In this document: in pieces, positions 31,110-42,800 of the stretch | Numbering within the stretch: the first letter of the stretch is position 1 | How the letters are laid out: each line of letters opens with the position of its first letter | NCBI RefSeq assembly: GCF_947172395.1 | Contig: NC_069093.1 | Coordinates: 8,157,561 to 8,221,560, forward strand | From: Bicyclus anynana | Lineage: Eukaryota > Arthropoda > Insecta > Lepidoptera > Nymphalidae | Length of the DNA: 64,000 nucleotides | Reading direction: 5' to 3' | The notes under the pieces: model-generated | Seen by the model: only the letters and a program-made list of their open reading frames with translations | The model's database searches: none | Told to the model about the DNA's origin: nothing | Position numbers and translations under genes: made by a program

Positions 31110-31721
31110 TTTATTCTAAAATGTGGCTCATTCTTGCTGGATTTCTGACAACACCAAATTTTATAAATAGCTTATATTTTGTACCATCTCTAAGTTGTGG
31201 TGAAAGAAATAATGCATCTGTCTTTTTAGGTTCCATTTCTAGTAAAGGTATCCAGTCGTCTACGTCAACGATTCGATCTATTCTCTTCCCTGAAAATCCT
31301 ACTGAGGATATTTTAATTTTCTTATCATCTTCACTTATATAGAGATGACCTATTATATTCCTGAATGGAAAAGTTCCTAAAGTTAGTACTGCTGCTCCTG
31401 TTAAACCTGAAATTGAAAATAATAAAACCATAATGTAAGGTAAATATAAATAAACTATAAAATAGGGCAGAAGTGATCACCTATGTATGAGGAAATGAAA
31501 AAGGTATTCTCAGATACAACATTGCATAATTCCATTAAACCCGAACTAGGAATCACTAAACCGGTGGCATACAGTTGATATATCTTCAGTCTGTTTATTA
31601 ATGCAATATATTTCACAGTTGGAAATGAAAATACATGGTCGAAGCGGCATTGCTCAGCAGGATTGCCTTTTACAGTTGATGAAAAATTCCTTAGAATTGT
31701 GTGCAGTTTTGAATACAACAT
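31110..31721 (-). CDS. TMEM186-like mitochondrial membrane protein
   Basis: Two exons, 31721-31481 and 31406-31111, join in phase (ATAG|GTGATC donor, TTTCAG acceptor) to give 178 residues. The N-terminus (MLYSKLHTILRNFSSTVKG) is basic, serine-rich and lacks acidic residues, as in mitochondrial presequences. FSFPTVKYIALINRLKIYQL precedes a first hydrophobic segment (YATGLVIPSSGLMEL). A second one is GLTGAAVLTLGTFPF, followed by a RNIIGHLYIS turn and a soluble tail containing KISSVGFSGKR. Order and motifs fit TMEM186, a human complex I assembly factor of about 213 residues. I base this on family resemblance only; another two-helix mitochondrial protein is possible. The stop codon overlaps an AATAAA (31115-31110). 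It shares a 0.66-kb divergent promoter with TBL3. Confidence 0.65.
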
Positions 31722-32383
31722 TTTTTATATTATTTTCTCTAGCAAAATTAAATTACATCTTAGCTTAAAAAAAATTAAAATACTGTTTTTCTTTTATTTT
31801 TTCTGACAAATTGACATTGACAATCACTTGACAGTTGACACAGAAATGCATTGCACAGAACAAAATACGTTACATATCGTAGATGAAATGAAAATGAGTC
31901 AGAGTCAGTGACATTGTCATAGTATTTAAGTGAATGTCGTTTGCTTGTGGGCATAGAATTAGGATTAAGATTATAATCTTAATCCCTCCACGATGATGGG
32001 CTTATAAAATAGAACTTTATTAATCCGATATCCGATGGTTAACACTATTTCAGATGACATTTTGCACCCACTTAAAATAATGAGTTGGCAGCCCTTGTTG
32101 TCACTTGTCATTGTCAAATGTCAATTGTGATTCGTGTTCTTGTCACTTGTCAATGTCATTGATGATTGACCATTGTCAATGTCAATAAAACGTGCTCAAG
32201 TGGTGCTCACTGCTCAATGCTAATTTCCAAATTAAATTGATTATAAATTTTAGAATTTTTGGATTTTGGTTATTATTTTATTATGTGCACGTGCTGTGAG
32301 GTTAAATGAACTATTCATTTACTATGTTTGAAATCGTACAACATATGCAAGTTTAAACTACACTATAATACCAAATATTCAGT
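31722..32383. promoter_or_regulatory. Divergent promoter of TMEM186-like gene and TBL3
   Basis: The 662 bp between the two start codons hold two TGTCA/TGACA-rich clusters: 31802-31850 (TGACAAATTGACATTGACAA, then TTGACAGTTGACAC) and 32096-32186 (many TGTCA copies). No TATA box stands out. Head-to-head spacing suggests shared regulation, which is inferred. Confidence 0.5.
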
Positions 32384-35300
32384 ATGGCTAGTTCACTAAA
32401 GGAGGTGTAAGTATATTTAATAAATTTGCTTCTTCAACTAACTTAGGTATAGAAGATTCCCTAGACAAGTTTGGAAGCTCACGAAGTTGTGTCAAATATA
32501 ATAAATTAGTATATATCTTCATAATATCCCTCCGGTGTAGTTGTTATCTCTAAGAGTTGTGTCTCACTTTTGTGTTTATGGCACTATAGACCGTGAAACT
32601 GCGATGGCCAGATATAGGTACCTTATTTTAGGAAGGCTGAAAGTTTGTCAGCCCTTGCTTCTACCATAGGAAGCCAATAGTCTTTGGTGTATGTGCGGCT
32701 TTAGAAGGTAGCAGCTTTTAAGGCCTCTATAAGGACCTCTATAAATCACATAATTTTTTGATTAGCTACAGGATATTATGAGGATTCATGTCTTCAGTCA
32801 CCAGACCGTTAGCTTTGTTGCAACTCTTTGCAAGGACCTTTAAAGTTCTTTTTATAAAACAGAGCAAAGCTAAGTGAATGGCAATGGGGATCATATTAAA
32901 ATATGAATTGTATACCACATAGCTTAAACTCTAGAGATTGTTGCTAAGAGTATGCCCAACTATTCTGGTACCTGTGGCTCTTTTTCTTGAGCTTGTTCTG
33001 GAAATAAAGTGTAAGCCAAACCAAGCCAAATGCTTCACATTGCATTGCATGAACATGACTAAGGGCCCCATAGAAGTTTGAAACTAGTAAGTCATACTCA
33101 AACAATAATAATGTGAATTTAACCTGTGTTATACATCATCTTTACTATGGTTAACACTCACAATATTAATTCTAAAATATAAGTGTTGCATATAATATTT
33201 TCAGTTTCTTCAATAATTTTGAACTGTTTTTTACAGATATGAGAAAACAGGTGAATATGAAGCATTTTATACTGGAGGCGACATACAATGGACTACAGAC
33301 GGTGGACAATTTCTTTGTCAGTGTGATGATGTGATAAAAGTTATTGATGTCAATACCTTATGTAATACACTCACTATAGGAGTCTCAACAGATGATAAAG
33401 ATGGAACCGATCAAATATATACTTTTAATATGTCACATGACAACCAAACTGTTATAACTGCACACAAAAGTGGATTGATCAAACTTTGGGACAAAGATAG
33501 TGGTAGACAAGTAAAAGTATGGAAATCAGGTCACAAAGGGGCTGTGGCTAGGTTAGCTTTCGACTCTAATGATACCAATGTGGCATCAGGTGGAACAGAT
33601 GGAAATGTAAGACTCTGGGATATTACACATCATACTTGTACAAGCAGTCTGAAAGGAGCTATGGGTGTGTTTACAGTCTTAAAATATCACCCTGATTCTT
33701 CTAAACAACTTATTTTTGGAGCTGCAGATGATACAAAAATTAGATCATGGGATTCAAAAACTGGTAAAGACAGTATAGTATATGCTGGACATTTCAGTAA
33801 AGTTACTTCATTACAATTTACTCTTGATGGAGAACATATGGTAAGTTCTGGAAGGGATAGAGTTCTTATTCTTTGGAAAATTGGAGAAAGTAAAGCTTTA
33901 AGAGTAGTCCCAGTCTATGAGTGTATTGAAACAATTATACTTATGCCACCTACTTTTAAAGTTCCAAATTTTAAGAAGAAATTAGAGACTGAAGGAATTT
34001 ATGTAGCCTGTGCTGGTGAAAAAGGCGCAGTTAAGATATGGAATGTGCAAATAAGTCGCCTTATGTTTGAACAATCTAACAGTCTTGTATCACCTTCAAC
34101 TGAAGAGGGTGGATTGGCAGTAACACATTTGCTGTACAATGAAGCAAGAAATATGCTTTCAATTGCTACAGCTGACCATAATATCATAATTCATGACTTG
34201 GAAACATTCACGTGTGTGAAACAAATGATTGGTTTTACTGATGAAATATTAGACATTATATTTGTTGGAAAAGATGAAACACATATTGTTGTTGCTACAA
34301 ACAGTAGAGATTTGAAGCACTATGAATTAGGTACTATGAATTGCAAGTTGATAAAAGGTCATACTGATATTGTTCTTGCTTTGGCAAATTTTCCCACCAA
34401 ACCGAATGTTTTTGTATCATCAGGTAAAGATAACTCTGTAAGAATTTGGTTTCAAGATGAGCAGAATGAAATTAAATGCTTCGGAATAGGTGTAAGACAT
34501 ACAGGCTCTGTTGGCTCAGTGTTTACATCCCAAACTTCTGATAGATTTTTTACTTCTGTAAGTCAAGATAACTGTTTAAAGTTGTGGACTGTACCAGAGG
34601 AAGTAGATAATATAGATCAGAAAATAAAATCAAGTCACACTGAATTGGCTCATAATATGGATATCAACTGTGTAGCTGTATCACCAAATGACAAAATAAT
34701 AGCAACTGGATCACAGGATAAAACTGCAAAACTATGGACTGAAGATCTATCATTATTGGGAATTTTAAAAGGTCATAGAAGAGGTATATGGTGTGTAAGA
34801 TTTTCATCTGTGGATCAAGTAGTTTTGACATCTTCAGCAGACAGCACATTGAAATTGTGGTCTATAGCAGATCTTAGCTGCTTAAAAACATTTGAAGGGC
34901 ATGAAAGCTCTGTTCTAAAGATAGAATTTTTAAGTAAAGGCCAGCAAATTATATCAAGTGGAGCTGATGGTCTGTTGAAACTTTGGAACATTAAGTCTTC
35001 AGAATGTAAAATGTCTTTAGATAATCACGATGGCAAAGTGTGGTCCTTAGCTGTAAATAAAAATGAATCAGTTATTATCACTGGAGGGTCTGATTCTAAA
35101 CTAGTTACATTAAAAGATGTATCAATGGAAAAACGAGAAATATCAGCAAAAGAAAGAGAAGCTCTTATTCTCCAAGAGCAAGAGCTTTTGAATTTGTTAC
35201 ATGATAAAAAACTAGTTAAAGCACTTAAATTAGCAATCAGAATGGAAAGGCCTTTGCATGTGCTAAAAATAGTTAATGAAGTTTTGAAATATGGTAAAGA

Positions 35301-35601
35301 TAAATTATCTGATACTTTAAAAGAAATAAATAATACACAAAAAGAAACATTACTAAGATTTGCAGCTGAATGGAATACAAATAACAAGAATTGTCATGCT
35401 GCTCAGTTGGTATTTTATGTTTTAGCCCCTGAAATTATTTCAGGTAATCTAAAAGTGTCATCTTTAGCAAGCCTTGTTGAAGGTACACTACCATATACTG
35501 AAAGGCATTTTGAAAGGTTAACAAATTTATTGCAAGACCTGAATTTCATTTCATACACTGTTAACTGTATGCAACCTCATGCTGTTAAAAATGTTGAATA
35601 A
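32384..35601 (+). CDS. Tbl3: TBL3/UTP13 WD40 protein of the SSU processome
   Basis: Exon 1 (32384-32406, 23 nt) ends at a strong GGT|GTAAGT donor. Exon 2 (33237-35601) starts after TTTACAG. Together they give 795 residues (human TBL3 808). Homologues are subunits of the UTP-B module of the U3 snoRNP/SSU processome in the nucleolus, needed for early 18S rRNA processing. About a dozen WD40 blades form two propellers (residues ~50-620), seen as repeated GH..DVVL-, S.D.TVKLW-type motifs such as SGGTDGNVRLWD, SSGRDRVLILW, TGSQDKTAKLW, SSADSTLKLW and SSGADGLLKLW. The UTP13 C-terminal helical domain follows (KLVKALKLAIRMERPLHVLK to the end). The N-terminal EAFYTGGDIQW block corresponds to the family start and supports the tiny first exon. 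No lesions. Confidence 0.92.
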
Positions 35602-35689
35602 TATGAATATTATAAGAGTATTGACATCAATTTCATTGTTATTTTATTAAGATCCTCGTAGTTCATTAAGGGTAGTTCTAAATACCTCA

Positions 35690-36492
35690 TTGGTGTAGTG
35701 GTTAGTCTATAAGGCTTCAGATTATGAGGTCTTGGGTCAGGCTATTTAAAATTGAAGTTTTTTTTCTTTTATGAGATTCTAAACCCTAAGAACCCTAAGG
35801 GCCCCCGCACACGGGCCACCGGCCACAACTACAAAACGCCGCTACCGGCATATTTCCTGTAGTTTTCATACATATTATATGGACTCGCCACACACGGTTG
35901 ACGCCGGTGGCCACCACACGCTACAATCGTCGCTGCTCGCTTCTTGTAGCCCGCACCGGCCACTAAACGCCGACACACGCCACTCGCGCGATTCCGCATC
36001 TCTCTCTCTCTCTTACCTCAGTAAACCTGTTAAGGTCGAAAAGTAGCAGCCACCGATCGCAAGTGTCGACCACCGGCCACAAGTGGCTGTTGCGCGCTTC
36101 AGCTACTTTTGTGGCCCCTTCTTGCTTCTTGTGGTGGCGTTTGTGGCTGTCGTGTGTTAAATGTTATTCTGACCCTGTTGTTTCTGATCATTTGAAAGTT
36201 TTCGATTTTGAGATCTGAGTTTCTCTCACACTAGTAAAATGTCTACTTGGTGTGCATTTTCACAAATTCACGCACTTATTTAATTCACAAGGCCGTCTGT
36301 GTTATAGAAGCTGACAGTTAAGGAAGTTAGAGGTTGAAGCTAGCCTGAGAGGCCTTGGGTCGTAGGGCGACCGCGGAATATCCCCTATAGTATAGTCCCG
36401 ATATCTTTAACATGGAACTGATTGGTGGTTCTAAGTTCCGTATCCCCTCTACTATTATTTAAAGGCCTTATATTATAGTAGAGTAATTAGTT
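35690..36492. other. Intergenic repeats: SINE C remnant and GC-rich element
   Basis: 35690-35800 is a degraded SINE family C (CATTGGTGTAGTGGTTAGTC). 35801-36170 starts GGGCCCCCGCACACGGGCC and is rich in GGCCAC and GTGGC motifs (GACCACCGGCCACAAGTGGC at 36067), typical of a lepidopteran MITE; its right end CGTGTG is only a partial inverse of the left. A CT microsatellite lies at 36000-36014. No gene seen. Confidence 0.5.
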
Positions 36493-36973
36493 ACGTGATA
36501 GCCCAGTGAAGACCTCTGCCTTCGTTTCGGAGGGTGTAGAATCGAATCGGGGTCTGGGGCATGCACATCCAAATTAAAAGTTGTATTATGTTTTTTGTTT
36601 TTTTTAGAAAGGATATCTTTTTAAATATGACCAATATTCCCATTTCTGGAAAGACTGTGTTAGGAGTGGGTACGACAATAGACCAACGGGGCGAGGATCG
36701 AACCACCCCTCGGTGACGAGTCCGACCGCTCTTACCGTTGAGCTATTGAGGGTCATATATTAAAAAAAAAATATATATCACGTGTCTCGACCGGTCAAGG
36801 AAATCATCGTGAGGAGACCTGCATACCTGAGAATTTTCTTAATTCTACGCGTGTGAGGTATGCCAATCCTCATTTAGCCAGCGTGGTGGACTAAGGCCTA
36901 ACCCCTCTTATTCAGAGACGAGACTCGTGCTCAACAGTGAACCATGGGTTTTTATTGCTGACAATGATGATGA
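36493..36973 (+). mobile_element. SINE family D interrupted by another SINE
   Basis: The tRNA-like head (ACGTGATAGCCCAG...GACCTCTGCC) is at 36493-36570. The body resumes at about 36768 (ATATATCACGTGTCTCGACC) and ends near GATGATGAC. Between them, 36587-36752, is a minus-strand SINE of another family (next entry). Confidence 0.7.
36587..36752 (-). mobile_element. SINE family F nested in SINE D
   Basis: Minus strand: a tRNA-like head (CTCAATAGCTCAACGGTAAG, then GGTTCGATCC B box) followed by a short body and an A-rich tail (plus-strand TTTTTTGTTTTTTTT). A relative occurs at 40274-40371. Confidence 0.65.
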
Positions 36974-37261
36974 CTAAAATATGACCACAATTCTGCACGA
37001 TCTGTAATGCGCGTAAATGTTTGTTCTGACGCACGTAGTTCTGTGTCATTAAAACTTTGCAAACTGTTCTCTAACATTAGTCTCTGTACGTAAAAGCTCA
37101 TAAACGGCACGTTTCCGCCGCCTGCGCAACCTTAATGCTAGATCTATAGGCTTTCCGTGAAAACCGCTTCCTAATAAGTAGTAGTGGTGCGTCGATATCG
37201 CGAGGCGGTCGCGTTGACTGGACTAGCGCGCGCACAGCCGTGTTATGTAAATCGAATCATC

Positions 37262-37329
37262 ATGATCTCAAAAACTCTTCTACTGAGTGCTATATTATTT
37301 CTGAAGGGTGCTGAGGGACAAAAATCGTC
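37262..37329 (+). CDS. First exon of an unidentified secreted protein
   Basis: The ATG opens a frame of 22 codons plus two bases: a basic M-I-S-K start, a hydrophobic core (TLLLSAILFL), then KGAEGQ resembling a signal-peptidase site, ending at a strong TC|GTGAGTAA donor. The upstream ~170 bp is clearly GC-richer than the surroundings (e.g. GCGAGGCGGTCGCG), as expected for a promoter or 5' UTR. Everything from here to 55.6 kb reads as non-coding repeats, so the following intron is long or the gene's next exons lie beyond detection. The family cannot be named from a signal peptide. Confidence 0.55.
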
Positions 37330-37976
37330 GTGAGTAAATAAATATTTAATACTGGAAGTTACATTACTGTAAATTGTCAACCATAGATTCATTTTATTTG
37401 TCCTTTAGTTATTTTGTTGATCGATACGTTTTGAATTGAGAACCTTATATTTTAAGAAAATTCAACTTATGTTATTGATAACCTATCGTGAGTGTTATTA
37501 ATAATAATAAATTATAGAACTCACGAGATTATTGTCAGAGTATGGTCGGCTAGTTTCGAGCCCATACTGCACTCTTAGTCATGAGCTTGTTCGTGCAAGT
37601 TTTCCTCACGCCGGGACAAACTCATGATTAAGGACCCCGTACAGTTTCGAAACTAGACGGGCATTCAGCGACAATAATCTCATGAATTTTAGCCGTGTTT
37701 TACATTTCATCAAACATTAAGTAAATCGTTGACTATGCTATGATGCCCTACTTATTATCCTTCTATACGATTTTAACTACTTACTACTACAAGAAACTCA
37801 CTATTTTTAAACTAGGTAAGTACTTTACTTGTTCGCAATGTACCTACAGAGTTCTTTAATTAGTTGCTTAGTTCAGAGACTGAAAAATAAAACAGAAGTT
37901 CCTATTTGTTTACCTCCCACCTAATTTAACCAGAAAGCTCGTTGTAGCGCTGCAGAATATTTTTATTTACTTACTA

Positions 37977-38340
37977 CTAGCGGACGCCCACGACCTCGTC
38001 CGCCCTTAGACCTCCAGCCATTACAGTTGTACCGCTGACGAAATGGAGTAACTTCTCCCGTTTTCCCAACATTTCACTTCACTGCTCTGCTCCTATTGAT
38101 CGTACCGTGATGAAAAATATACTATAACCTGCCCAGGAGTATGAATAATAATTGTACCAATTTCGTTAAAATCCGTCGAGTAGGTTTTGTTTCTATACAC
38201 AAAGACAGACAGACAAAAATTTTACTGATTGCATTTTTGGCATCAGTATCGATTACTAATCGCCCCTTGATAGTTATTTTGGAAATATATTTCATGTACA
38301 GAATTGACCTCTCTACAGATTTGTTATAAGTAGGTATAGA
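37977..38340 (-). mobile_element. Helitron-like element, family B
   Basis: Minus strand starts TCTATACCTACTTATAACAAA and ends GCGTCCGCTAG followed by T. The interior is nearly the same as at 53783-54147 and 9434-9803. Confidence 0.72.
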
Positions 38341-40225
38341 TATAGATAGAAGATGTACCTATAGTAGATCCCGCCTATTCCCAGTCCAGTGGGAATACGA
38401 GGATAAAGTATGTATAGCCTTTGTTTGTTACTCGCTGATAATGATTTTTATTGGTTCAGTAGTTTTGGAGCCGATTCGTAACATATTAAGTCACGTGATG
38501 AAACAGTTTCGTAATCGATGGTTTCAAAAACCTTTCTTGTCTTGTCTTCTTGCATTTTTTCTTCTTACATTTCTGAGTAGGTATAAATTAAATCAGCTCT
38601 CTTTGATTGATAGCTTTTGTTATCCTCTAAATCTTGAAATCTAGTCTTGAAGGCATTTTTTTTAGTTCACGGACGTGTCTACGACTATGGTTAACTGCAA
38701 ACTTACAACAAACCAACCAAATCTATTCCTGATGATAACATATATATTAAACTAAAGTTGTAATAACAATAAGACCGCCATTATCAAATGAAAATGAGTG
38801 CCATTATGACATCAGCGCCGCGTCTGGGGGACTTGTTTCATGAAAAGGACTTTACAACTGTCACGTGTTACTTACAAGTGAGCCCTGAGTTCAAACCATA
38901 ATTCTCTACATAAGATCAGTTGGGTCATCTGCATACATAAAAACCAGCAAAGTGCGTGTTTAGTCACACGTTGTACAGGGTTCCGAATAAGGTTCCATAG
39001 TTGCACGACTTAGAACAGAATAGAATAGAATAGGAGAGGAGCCCGGGATGCTAAATTTGCAGTTACTCGAGAGTCATGGGGAACGATTGCATTTGGTAGA
39101 TTAAAATATAGGAAGAATAAATGGTTATTTTCTTCTTTCGCTTTTAGCGGTGGAACTGCAGACTTTAAAAGCAATTTTTATTACTTTGGCTTACTGAAAT
39201 TGTCAGAAAATTTTAGCGATAAGTAATTAGGTTATTTCCTTCAAAAAAAATAAAAATTTAATCACGCTCGTAACTCGTGAGCAAAAATATAAGGGTTTCA
39301 TTTTGTAATTTTGAAACCCTCCCAATCCATTACGTTACGCCCAAATCGTCAGATTTCGAAATGTGCAGTTTTAAGCTATCAACTCTTAAATATTTCTGAA
39401 GTTGGTTTTTTTTTGATTGCCCTAAACGTACCCACCAATATTATGGACTCATACTCATACTCATACTGAACAACGTGCAAGGTATATCTACTCCCTTATG
39501 TTTATATCGTATCTGACGCGCTCGATAACTGCAAAAATCCCCTCTTCGGCTCTCCTTCTAGAAGTTACCAACAACTTTGTCATAATGCTTTCCAGAATTC
39601 CCCAAGCCCAATTATTATTTAATTAAATTAAGTTAACTTTTACATAATATGTAATCTTTGGCTAAGCTAAACTAAGCTTTCTAGTAAGGCGAAACTAAGT
39701 AGTAGTTTCTTGTTGACTAAGTACCATGAATAGCCGATGGACGAGCACTGATCATCGATCTAACGCCAGCCACTCACCATCTCTACATAGCTTAAAGACT
39801 TCCAAACACAACTGTTTTGTGCTGCCTGTACCTGCATTTAACTGCTTTTCCCTATGCCTATGCTAGTAGTGTCGACAAAGACTGTGAATTGCCACTTTGA
39901 TTTTTTGGCAGAATTCCATAACTCGCACTCATCCACTGAGTGACACTGAGGCTTCTTAGTTAACTATAGTTCTATAGTTAATAATAGGCCTAACTTGTTG
40001 ATTTCTTTTTTGTAAAAGATTTGAATATTACCACTATGACTGTTGTTTATTATTGTCTATCATATGTTGTCTATGATAAATTATCTATGGTAATAATATT
40101 GTAAAGTGTACTTGCAACCCCAAGTCCTTCTTCCTTCCGGCATATGGCAATATACAATGGTCTTCAAGAATTACTATGATTTATAATGAAACACCACAAA
40201 ATAATGACCCCATTTCCATTAGTCC
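38341..40225. other. Presumed intron/intergenic DNA, no gene seen
   Basis: It contains a Helitron remnant (38365-38460, CCAGTGGGAATACGAGGATAAAG), a piece resembling element E near 38950-39000, and otherwise AT-rich sequence with stops in all frames. Confidence 0.45.
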
Positions 40226-40299
40226 CTCTACAGTATAAGTCTTTCCCGACTAATTCCCATTACCCATTATCCCAGTCGGGAAAGACTTATACTGTAGAG
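40226..40299. repeat. Perfect 26-bp inverted repeat
   Basis: Arms at 40226-40251 and 40274-40299 are exact reverse complements, separated by 22 nt. The right arm continues into a SINE family F copy (ACGACAATAGACCAACGGGG). Confidence 0.85.
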
Positions 40300-40381
40300 T
40301 ACGACAATAGACCAACGGGGGTTAGAACCACCATCCTCGATGATGAGTCCGACTGCTCTTACCGTTGTGCAGGCCCTGATT
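40274..40381 (-). mobile_element. SINE family F copy
   Basis: Minus strand: head GCACAACGGTAAGAGCAGTC, then CCCCGTTGGTCTATTGTCG, as in the copy at 36587-36752. The 5' boundary abuts the target-site duplication of the LINE fragment at 40382. Confidence 0.6.
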
Positions 40382-40906
40382 CATCATCATCATCATCATG
40401 TCAGATGATGGACGTCCACTGCAGGACATAGGCCTTTTGTAGGGACTTCCAAACATCACGATACTGAGCCATCTGCATCCAGCGAATACCTGCTAGGTAC
40501 TCGCTTGATGTCGTCAGTCCACCTGGTGGGGGGTCGACCAACACTGCGCTTTGTAGTGCGGGGTTGCCATTCCAGCACCTTGGGACGCCAACGTCCATCG
40601 GCTCTTCGAACTGTGTGTCCCGCCCACTGCCACTTCAGCTTCGCGACTCGTTGAGCTATTTCGGTGACTTTGGTTCTTCTGCGGATCTCCTCATTTCTGA
40701 TTCGATCATGCAGAGATTTCCGAGCATAGCTCGTTCCATCGCCCGCTGTGTGGCTCTGAGCCTTCTTATGAGGCCCATAGTTAGCGACCAAGTCTCGGAA
40801 TCATATGTCATCACTGGCAACACGCACTGTTCGAAGACTTTTGTCTTTAGGCACTGAGGAATTTCGGACGAAAAGATATCGCGGAGTTTTCCGAATATGA
40901 ATCTCC
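40382..40906 (-). mobile_element. 5'-truncated RTE-like LINE with 10-bp target-site duplication
   Basis: GGCCCTGATT flanks it on both sides (40372-40381 and 40907-40916). On the minus strand it encodes the last part of a reverse-transcriptase ORF with MTYDSETWSL, EIRRRTKVTEIAQRVAKLKW, QWAGHTVRRADGRW, SVGRPPTRWTDD and LQKAYVLQWTS, spread over two frames because of indels. It ends in an ATG/GAT simple repeat. The structure shows target-primed insertion followed by decay. Confidence 0.85.
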
Positions 40907-41414
40907 GGCCCTGATTATGAAACCATAAACAAGATTATGGCGCTGTCACCTTCATATGTTTGAAAATGAAATAGAAGGTTCCTAGTTCTAACTGTACCTA
41001 CCCAAAGTTGATCTAATGTCACAGGAAAATATTGACCCTGATAAAATTAGCAAAGTACCTAATTTGTTGTCACGAAACGTGACCGCATGCTCCTCAATGA
41101 TAGAATTAACACAATAAATAAACAGCATCAAACAATGGGTTGTAAGATCGACACTTATATCCTACCAGGCTTCTATAATGGGTGTGTAGGTAGGTACTCG
41201 GAAAAAGATTGGCACGCAATATTAATACATAGTACTTATCAGTGAATTTGGTGGTAGTTGCATATTATATACGTATCTATATGTTAAGCATATGGTGTCT
41301 ACACAACTCGCGGGGTCAACCTCCGAAGTCCGAACAATCTTAAGTAGGCACTCGCCTTTGGTAGTCCCTGTCTAATTCTTTACCGCGGTGAAATAACTTT
41401 TAAATATGTATCGA

Positions 41415-41585
41415 CTAGTAGACGCCGTTCCCACAGGAAGATGGGAATAAAATATAGCCTATAGCCTTCCTCGATAAATGGGCTATCTAACACTGAAAAA
41501 ACTTTTCAAATCGGACCAGTAGTTCCTGAGATTAGCGCGTTAAATCAAACAAACAAACTCTTCAGCTTTATAATATTTGTATAGA
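41415..41585 (-). mobile_element. Helitron-like element, family A
   Basis: Minus strand starts TCTATACAAATATTATAAAG and ends CTAG followed by T. It shares the GGTCCGATTTGAAAAGTTT core with the copies at 1380 and 14936. Confidence 0.7.
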
Positions 41586-42072
41586 TTCATAATTAAGTAG
41601 AGTTTTTTCTCTTCTTATTTTATTGTTCGATGTTGCTTTGCTTGTGTAGTAATCTAGTTGTAAGATGTGCTGCCAGGCTTTGTGTGGAACTGAAAGTGTC
41701 AGAAAATTCAAAATTCCTGTAAAAAGTAAAGGTTTTTGTTATACTGATAAACGATCTTAGCTCTTAATTATCTTCAATAGGGTAAGCTCTATATCACTAC
41801 ATATTTCAAGGTGCGTTTCGTAACGTTTGTCCTGTCACATTACTGCAACAACCAAACCAAATCCATCATCGTAAAATAGAACATCTAGATCACAGAGTAA
41901 TCAGAGTGAGTCTTTACAAGTAACGTGTGAAGCCGGTACAACCCATAAAAAAAACAAACGTCACGCGTCTCCGTGAAAACCGCATACCTATACAAACTTT
42001 TTTCATAATTTGTATTTCAAAATTTAACACTAACAACATTTACATAAATTAATATAATAATCAATAATAAAA

Positions 42073-42450
42073 AAAAGCGGCCAAGTGTGAGTCGGACTCG
42101 CCCATGAAGGGTTCCGTAGCAGCAAGTAACATAAACTTGTTGCTCATTAAATACATATACACTTAATTTACATATTACGATTACGATTTATGAAATAAAT
42201 ATCAAACCAATTTTTTTTTCGGTGGAAGTACAGTATAGCTCTTATACTTTCGAAAAAAAGTGGCTGTGACATACGGACGGATAGACAGACAGACAGACAT
42301 GATTGATTGATTAATCTGTGATCTAGGTATGGATAGTACCTAGTTAAGTACCTAAACTGCGATAGAAGAAACAAATTCCACTTGACCGAGAGTCGACTCA
42401 AAAGCGTTACTAAAACCCTATTTATCATAATTAGAGCGTTAATTATGCAA
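42073..42450 (+). mobile_element. Element E-type repeat, partial
   Basis: Starts AAGCGGCCAAGTGTGAGTCGG and ACTCGCCCATGAAGGGTTCC, as in the longer copy at 49488-50092, and carries the ACATACGGACGGATAGACAG segment. The distal TACGGAACCCT end is missing. Confidence 0.5.
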
Positions 42451-42525
42451 AACCTCGTTTAGTTAAGCACATAAAATCACTATCTAGACCTAATGTGTCT
42501 AACACTTACTCATATTTATAAAGGA

Positions 42526-42800
42526 CTAGCGGACCCGGTCAAGCTTCGCTTTGATTTTTATATACTTTACCCCTACCCTACCCCTGTCCTACCCCTACCC
42601 TACCCCTACCCTGCTCCTACCCTACCCCTACCTTAAACTCGTTTATCTCATAGTGTGGGGCATCGTTGGATAGGTCTTAAAAATATATGAGGGGTCATCA
42701 TCCAATACTTTTCGATTTTCCGTTTGAAAAATATTAAGCTTTTAAGAGTTAATTTTTGTTAGAGTCAAGTATCCCTCTACCGGCTGTATATACCGAATAC
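42526..42800 (-). mobile_element. Helitron family C relative with CCCTAC array
   Basis: Opens with CTAGCGGACCCGGTCAAGCTTCG, the inverse of the 3' end at 21141-21163, followed by a CCCTACCCCTA tandem array (42566-42632). The 5' terminus is not clear. Confidence 0.5.

Noticed and set aside
42566..42632. CCCTAC array as a telomere-like or CRISPR-like repeat
   Set aside because: It is a short degenerate satellite within a Helitron relative; insect telomere repeat is TTAGG and there are no spacers.
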